A stretch of 64,000 nucleotides of DNA, from assembly GCA_013396755.1 (NCBI GenBank), contig VWZF01001858.1, positions 80,514 through 144,513 on the forward strand. Reading direction: 5' to 3'. Positions 58,019-64,000 of the stretch are shown here, piece by piece. The position numbers and the translations under genes were made by a program. The first letter of the stretch is position 1. Each line of letters begins with the position of its first letter. Below the pieces are notes generated by a model. That model made no database searches. It saw nothing but the letters and a program-made list of their open reading frames with translations, and had not been told where the DNA came from. This DNA is from Sclerurus mexicanus (Eukaryota > Chordata > Aves > Passeriformes > Furnariidae).

Positions 58019-58035
58019 CACACACACACACACAC
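58019..58035. repeat. (CA)n microsatellite
   Basis: Eight and a half CA units. A simple repeat. Confidence 0.9.
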
Positions 58036-58739
58036 CTGTCTGCGAGCGGGGCTGTCAAAGGGATGCCTTCTCTCCTCTCCTGGGCTGAGCAGCTCCAGGT
58101 CACGCTGCAGAGAACAGGGGGCTCTTCCAGCCCTGCCGTGGGGGCTGCGTGGCAGCACCAGCCAAAGGGGAGTGGGGGGATCTCTGTTAGTTGATCCGTG
58201 AAGGAGCAAAAAGGTCCATGGCACAGCCCCACTTCAGTTCACAGGGGGAGAACTTACAGAGCGAGCTCACAGACGTGCAAACTCAGAGCGAGCTGAGCTT
58301 GCTGAGCACAAACATCTGAGGGCTCCCCAGGAGCCAATGTCTGTACCAGGATGCCTCTGGAGACCTGCGTTTATTCCCTTCTATTCCATAGGGATATTAT
58401 CTTCCTGCTTCTAAACCTGCAGGGACGGGCTCTGTGACACAGCAAGAAGGTGACTCTGCAGGATGAGCTTCTGGGAGTAACATCCCCCCCCGGAGCCTGG
58501 GCAGGTTTAAACTCCACATCCAGGTCCTCTGTTCCTTTATCCAACCACCCAGCGAGGCTCCCGGACCCACTGCAGAAGGAAGGTCTGAGTCCATGCACCT
58601 GCCAGCAGGTGAACGTCACCTCAGCTCAGCAACCATCTCCCACCAGATCTCGGAGGGGCTCAAAGCTCCACCGAGGGATGGAAACCACGGTGGTGGAATC
58701 AATCAAGCAGATGGAAGTGTGGGAGTGGAGCTTGGGTTA

Positions 58740-59110
58740 AGGAAGGTCGATTTCAAACCATGTTTTTAATTAAATTGGGGAAGTTTTTAACTGATAAAAA
58801 CATCTTTAGTTGGTTTTAATGGCATTTAGCTGCTTTAATTGGGATGTCTATATTTGGAGTTTGCAGACAGAAACAGATAATAAGGCAACAAAAACAGATC
58901 ACAGGGGTTTAAAATCCTGGCATTTGCATAACCCAATTGTTCACATTATGAAACGGAAACCCTGTTATCAGCTTGCATAAAACAGCTTGTTTTGGTAGAT
59001 TGCAAATACTGTGTTTAATTAACCAAGCTTCAGGGACAGTGAATCTTATTGTTACAAGATACCACTCTGTGGAAATAAAGGCATTTCCATTTAAATAAAA
59101 CAAAAGGGAT
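58740..59110. promoter_or_regulatory. Candidate enhancer: AT-rich block with TAAT cores
   Basis: TTTTTAATTAAATTGG, TTTTAATGGC, CTTTAATTGGG, GTTTAATTAACCAAG and TTTAAATAAAAC fall within about 370 bases, alongside ATTTGCATAA-type octamer-like sequence at about 58,921. No open frame or transposon accounts for it. Function is inferred. Confidence 0.3.
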
Positions 59111-62100
59111 TGTTTATCAGGATGTTACTTAATTGTCAGCATTGCTAAAGAGTTTTGTTCCTGTTACAATTTATGAACTGGAATTGATCAGTGAAGCAGG
59201 GAACCAGATGCCTTTGTCCTGTACAATTAAAGCTCTGTCATCTTAAATCCCAGCATTAACGATGCCAGCAGCCAAAGGGAAAGGGGGGAAATCTGCAAGC
59301 ACACTGGAAATCCTGGATTGTGAATGACACCCAGTTTTACCCAATTAGCCCTCTCCAAGCATGTCAGTCTTGGTATTATCTAACCCTGGCTCTTCCAGAA
59401 AGTCCATTCCAATATCTCTGGAGTCCCTGCACGTTCCCCATCAAAGAGCAGAGGATGAAGCTGGGCAGTTAGGAGAGTATGTGCCACTGACACAATCTCT
59501 GCCACCTCCTCCCTCAGCATTCAAGCAGAATATCCTTATCTGAAATCCAGGAGTTGTCCAGAGAACGAGATGGAAAATAACTGAACTGCCAAGGAGGGAA
59601 GGATCAGGTTTTCCTTGGAGAAAACACTGCTGGGAATGGAAAACATTCTTGTTTTGAGCTTTAGACACAATAAAAATGAAACATTTCTGTATCTGGATGT
59701 GTTTTCACTAACATTTCCAGTATGTCAGAAACTATTTCTCATTAGGAAAAAAAACAACCACCCACCCAGGCATCTCCAGAAATGTTGTTTTCTGTGCTGC
59801 AGCCTCCCTGGGAACCTGTCCCAGGCCACACCTGGACAGGGCTGTGCCACTCTGGCACGGCAGGGGCATTTCCCATCCTGGGAGCACACCGAGCTCTGAG
59901 AGAAGCAAAAGGGGAGGAGAGGATGCTGTGCTGTCCACATTGACACTAATGCAAAGTACAAACCACAGGATGTTTCTCTGAAATATGGAATGGTATTTGA
60001 AAGGATGCAAAAGCTGCAGTTGCTGAGCTGCTTCCAGCAACAAAATGTATTCCAGGGCCTGAAACAGTCTTATTTTTATGCTGTGTTTTCCTGTGATTGC
60101 TTAAATATGCTTATCATACTGATCTTCCTGCTATGCAGGACCATTGAATTCCTTCTGTTCCGAAATAACAATGTGAAACATCTGATTTCTGACCACAGTG
60201 AGACCCCCCAAAATACCTGGAGGCAGCGGGGAGAGACTGATGGGGAGTTCAGTGAGGGCAGAACCCAGTAAAGCGAAGAATCAAAGCAATGTGCTGGAGT
60301 AATCGGAGGGGAGAGCAAATGCTGCTGGCAATAAAAGCCTGTGTGAAACCCAGCTGAGAAGCCAACTGTGAGACCCACAGGGGCAAATTTCCCTGTGGCA
60401 GGACGAAAGAGATCCAGCAAGTGAACAGTGGATAAAATCTATTGCAAGGTGCCCATTATCAGGCAGCAGTGAGGCTGCAAAAAGTGGTGAATTGGACCTG
60501 AGCAGGGAAGGGAAGCAGGCACCCTGCGGACACAATTACAGGGCCAGCTCAGGAGCTGCAGGTGTGTAAATGCGGGAGCAGCTCCTGGGAGAGGGCTGAG
60601 GGTGAACTAAAAGCTGTCTCCCCACACGGACCGAGGAAATGCCCAGCTCCCTCCCACACTGCCCAGTCCCACCTGCTCCCACCTTTGCCATTATCCACGC
60701 CCTGGTGGCTCCATCCCTTCTGCACCCTGACCCTGCTGGCAAAGGCAACCTTGGTGTGCCCCAAGTGATGTGCCCAGCAGCAGGGCACGAGCCCACCCTC
60801 ACCCTGGGATTCTGCTCCCAGTCCTGCTGGGGTCCAGCACCGCTCAGCCTTGTGCTGCCCTAGCCCTGGAGCCTCCCAGGGAAACTGCCCAGCAGCCAGA
60901 CTGCTCTTGGAAAAGGTGAACCTGGTGCTTGAAAGGCACCAAAGCCTTTAATCCCTGCAGCCACTTTAACCCTTGGCCTCCAGAGCCTCGCTGAGGGATC
61001 TGAAAGCTTGCTGAAATCCCAAAGTATCACAAGGATCATTGTACATCCTTAAATAAACCTCCTTTCTTTAGCTCTCTCCCTTTGTGAGGATTTATGCTCC
61101 AGGAGGCACAGCTGCTCCTAAGGAAATGGCTTCAGGTTCCAAACCCCCTCCTGGTTTTCACTTCTTGCCTCTTGAGGGTTAACAATCCTCGGGAGAGCAG
61201 AGCAGCCTGTCTATCCACTTTGGTAATTGAAATCAATTTCTCTGCCTTATCTGAAGGAAACCTATATAGTCGAGACACTAATCTGCTGGCTCTGGCATCT
61301 TTTAAATGAAAACCTATTTTAAAAAAAAGGAAAAGGTCCTTTCCCTGCCTCCTGATGCTCCTTCGCTCAGCTTCCAACGGGTGGGGACAGACAAAACTCC
61401 AGGCCCTGGACTTATTTTGGGAGCTCACATGCTGGCCAAGGGGACATCCAGTGGGAGGAGGGATGCCAAGAGCAGCTGGGAGAGGGGCTTTCAGCCAGAT
61501 TTCTGCCTGCTGCAGCTCCTTGGCTCGCCCTGCAGTTATTCCCAGGCATTTTTCCTGACTCCTGAAGACACCAGGCTACTGCAGAGGGGTCAGAAAACCA
61601 GGATGCTGGGTGTGCTCACTGCCACAGGCAAAGCAGTGGGCAGGGATGAGGGAGCTAAGCCCCCACAGCCTGCTCCCTTCACAAACCTCACAAATCTCCA
61701 GTTACCAAAACCAAGAGAAAGAGCAGCCCCAAAGCTGTTCTCTCCTAATCCTGGTCATTAGGAGTCCAGCCAAGACAATAGATTTCTAATTTGCAGTCAA
61801 TCAGGCTTGAAATCCCTGCAGTTTTGATTGGAATTAAATAGATCAGGTAATCAATAGGGAATCATGCTTCCCTGACCCTAAAACAGGGTGAACTCCTGTA
61901 GGGATTGAGAACCCAGGAGCAGCCTCAGAGCAGGGAACGAGGAAGGAAGCAAAGATCCAGTGGCCAGACCAGAAACTGTAGCTCTCAAGTGAAGCAGAGA
62001 CTGAAAGGACGTGAGTTGTTACTAACCCAAGAGTCCCATAAGTACTTACATATACAGACCCAATCCGTGGACCTTCCCACAAATCCATCCCACTGCTGGC

Positions 62101-63708
62101 TGCAGAAGGCACCAGCACCATTCCCTAATGAGAAATGTGCATTTACCAAAAGTTACCAGTTTGCAGTTTCCTTCAAACGAAGTGCACTTTTTGAGCAGGA
62201 CAATATAATTAAATGAGGCACATTAATACCATGAGATAAGCATCACTGACCACATTTATGACAATATTAAAGGAATTCGCAGAGAAAAGGAACTCATACT
62301 CTATAAATCAAAGCATTTTGGTGCATAGAATTTGGGAACATGAGTCTATGAATTGTAATAGAGCATGACGAAGTCTCATCAACAGAAGTAAATATTAAAC
62401 CCCCGATGACAAACAGACACATGCATCCCATCTGAATGTTTTTTCAATTTAAAGCAGTTCCCTGATTCTTATTCTCTTAATCGAGGTAATTTGCTTTAAG
62501 TGTCCCTTGCAGCTGAGAAATTACAATTGCCCCTTTAATATTCTGGTAATACAAACTCCATTTTCCCCATCTGATGCTAATCCTCCTGTTCCTCTGAGGA
62601 GGAGTTCTCTCTGGATGAAAAAAGCTTGATAAGAGACCAACACGCACATCAGAAAATGAAATGTCTGACAGTGATTTGACTGCACAAGGGTAGAGGAGGG
62701 AATGGCCACGTCCCTGGCCTGGCTTCCCCAGCCAGTTATCCATTATAGGAAATTGCCATTATATTCCTTTCAGCTCCCCGAGAAGTCAATAGAACATAAT
62801 GAAGTTATCACAAGATGCAGCTTCCCGAGCTAATTTGGTGATGGCAATATAAAGCAGCTCTGGGTAAAGGCTGGAAAGAACTTTGTTTGCAGAAGGGAAC
62901 ACAAGGATAGTTGGGGTTATACAGGACAGGCAGAAGTTTCTTCTGCTGTAAAAGACAAGTTTTTTTATCCTTTGATTGCTAAAAATGTCAAAAAAGATTC
63001 AACACTCAATGTCACAGCAATAGGAATCTGAACGATCAATATAAATACAGGCTGCTCTTGCCTCCAGCACTCAGTGTGTTAAACAAATGCTTGTTCCCTT
63101 TCTCCGGGGGCACTTTCATAAAGTTCTGCAGGAAAGCGTGATACACGTGGGTTTTTTCTCAGTGGAATACCAAAGGAATAAGAATCCCAGACTGGTTTGG
63201 GGGGTGTTAATTTGGTTTTGCTAGAAAAATTAACAGGATGAAGGTCAAGGAGCAATGTGGGCTCACCTGTAACTATCTGGCATTTTTAGTCCTGTCTCAA
63301 AGCAGCCCAATAAACCACTCTGAACACAAACCTGCCTTGAAACGAATCACCAAGTGCTTCACTGAGCAGGAAATTGCAAGGGGACACTGGGGGCCCTGGG
63401 CAGAGAGAACAGTTGCTCTTTCCCCATTTCTACCAATTTTCCTCCCCCCTCAAATTTTTGATAGGCCATGTCTAATTGTTGACTGGCACATGTTCCCCCT
63501 CACACCGGGGTATTATCAGACCACGCCACTTGTGTCAGTCCACAGAATTAGCAGCTATAATTGGACCCTTTTAACAAGGTACACAACACATTTTAAATTA
63601 AATTGCATTCCATAAATCAGGTTAACCTTTTCAACATTGCTCCAAGAAAATTAATTACTCATATCAAAGCACATGACCTTTTCACAGTGCTTGGGATTAG
63701 CTCCCACA

Positions 63709-63760
63709 TTTCCTTTCTTTTCCCTTCTCTCTGCTCCTCCCTCCTCTCTACCCCAGCCCA
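63709..63760. repeat. Polypyrimidine tract
   Basis: A C/T-only run apart from a few bases (CCTTTCTTTTCCCTTCTCTC and CTCCTCCCTCCTCTCT). Low complexity, no coding signal. Confidence 0.7.
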
Positions 63761-64000
63761 TGCTTCTTTCTTCATTTAAAACCATCAGAGTCCAAAAAGC
63801 ACCAAGGCTGAGCACTTTGCTTCACTCTCATAGTTTCAACCTAGCACAATTTAATTATTTAATCTCCTCCTCTAAGCTGCCCCTCTTCCCCCTCCCCTCT
63901 TTCCTGGCAGGTGAAGCCAAGGCTGCCCAGGTGCCAACACTCAGCTTTATCATCTGACCCCTGAGTTGGGTTTGATGTTTGTTTGAAACACCTGAAAGTC

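Larger units (their letters stand above)
54329..64000. other. Non-coding stretch to the window end
   Basis: No gene is supported. AT-rich, TAAT-bearing islands lie at about 54,440-54,800, 57,090-57,200, 58,740-59,110, 61,770-61,870 and 62,160-62,480. A CA microsatellite is at 58,019-58,035 and a pyrimidine tract at 63,709-63,760. No CR1 copy was recognised after 54,328. Confidence 0.5.

Noticed and set aside
1..64000. CRISPR arrays, insertion sequences, operons or endogenous retroviral genes
   Set aside because: No spaced direct repeats, bacterial-type genes, long terminal repeats or retroviral open frames were seen. The window is vertebrate nuclear DNA.

Overview
The window looks like bird nuclear DNA. 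It carries one multi-exon vertebrate gene with GT-AG introns, a GC-rich and compact gene end, and nine fragments of CR1 LINEs. CR1 copies that end in ATTCTATG-type octamers are typical of birds and other sauropsids. Nothing bacterial, viral or organellar is visible.

Bases 1-5,227 (minus strand) hold CSF3R, the granulocyte colony-stimulating factor receptor. I could chain 14 coding exons, from the start codon at 5,201 to the splice donor at 495. Every splice site has GT-AG ends and every phase matches, giving 2,022 coding bases or 674 residues. The order is signal peptide, Ig-like domain, cytokine-receptor homology module with a WSEWS motif, three fibronectin type III domains, one membrane helix and the box 1 motif. 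The last part is unclear. After box 1 comes an intron filled with a roughly 15/30-base minisatellite, then an undetermined base at 204, then a short open tail with a stop at 140-142 and a poly(A) signal at 97-102. Most of the cytoplasmic tail expected in the last exon is not visible.

Bases 5,228-64,000 contain no gene that I can support. In human the order is MRPS15-CSF3R-GRIK3, with a large gene-poor interval between CSF3R and GRIK3. This stretch is probably the avian counterpart of that interval, although neither neighbour is in the window. It holds CpG-rich patches (about 17.4-18.2, 19.0-19.5 and 43.5-43.9 kb), AT-rich islands dense in TAAT cores that resemble developmental enhancers, CR1 remnants of at least two subfamilies, and several small tandem repeats. 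The many open frames here are short or compositionally simple and look like chance.

The points most worth a second look are the missing CSF3R tail, a 143-codon out-of-frame ORF that overlaps the CSF3R start codon in the spliced message, the minisatellite that stays open in frame with the receptor tail, a cluster of three perfect CACGTG boxes near 17.0 kb, and the unexplained CpG island at 43.5 kb. I did not find a clearly new biological system.
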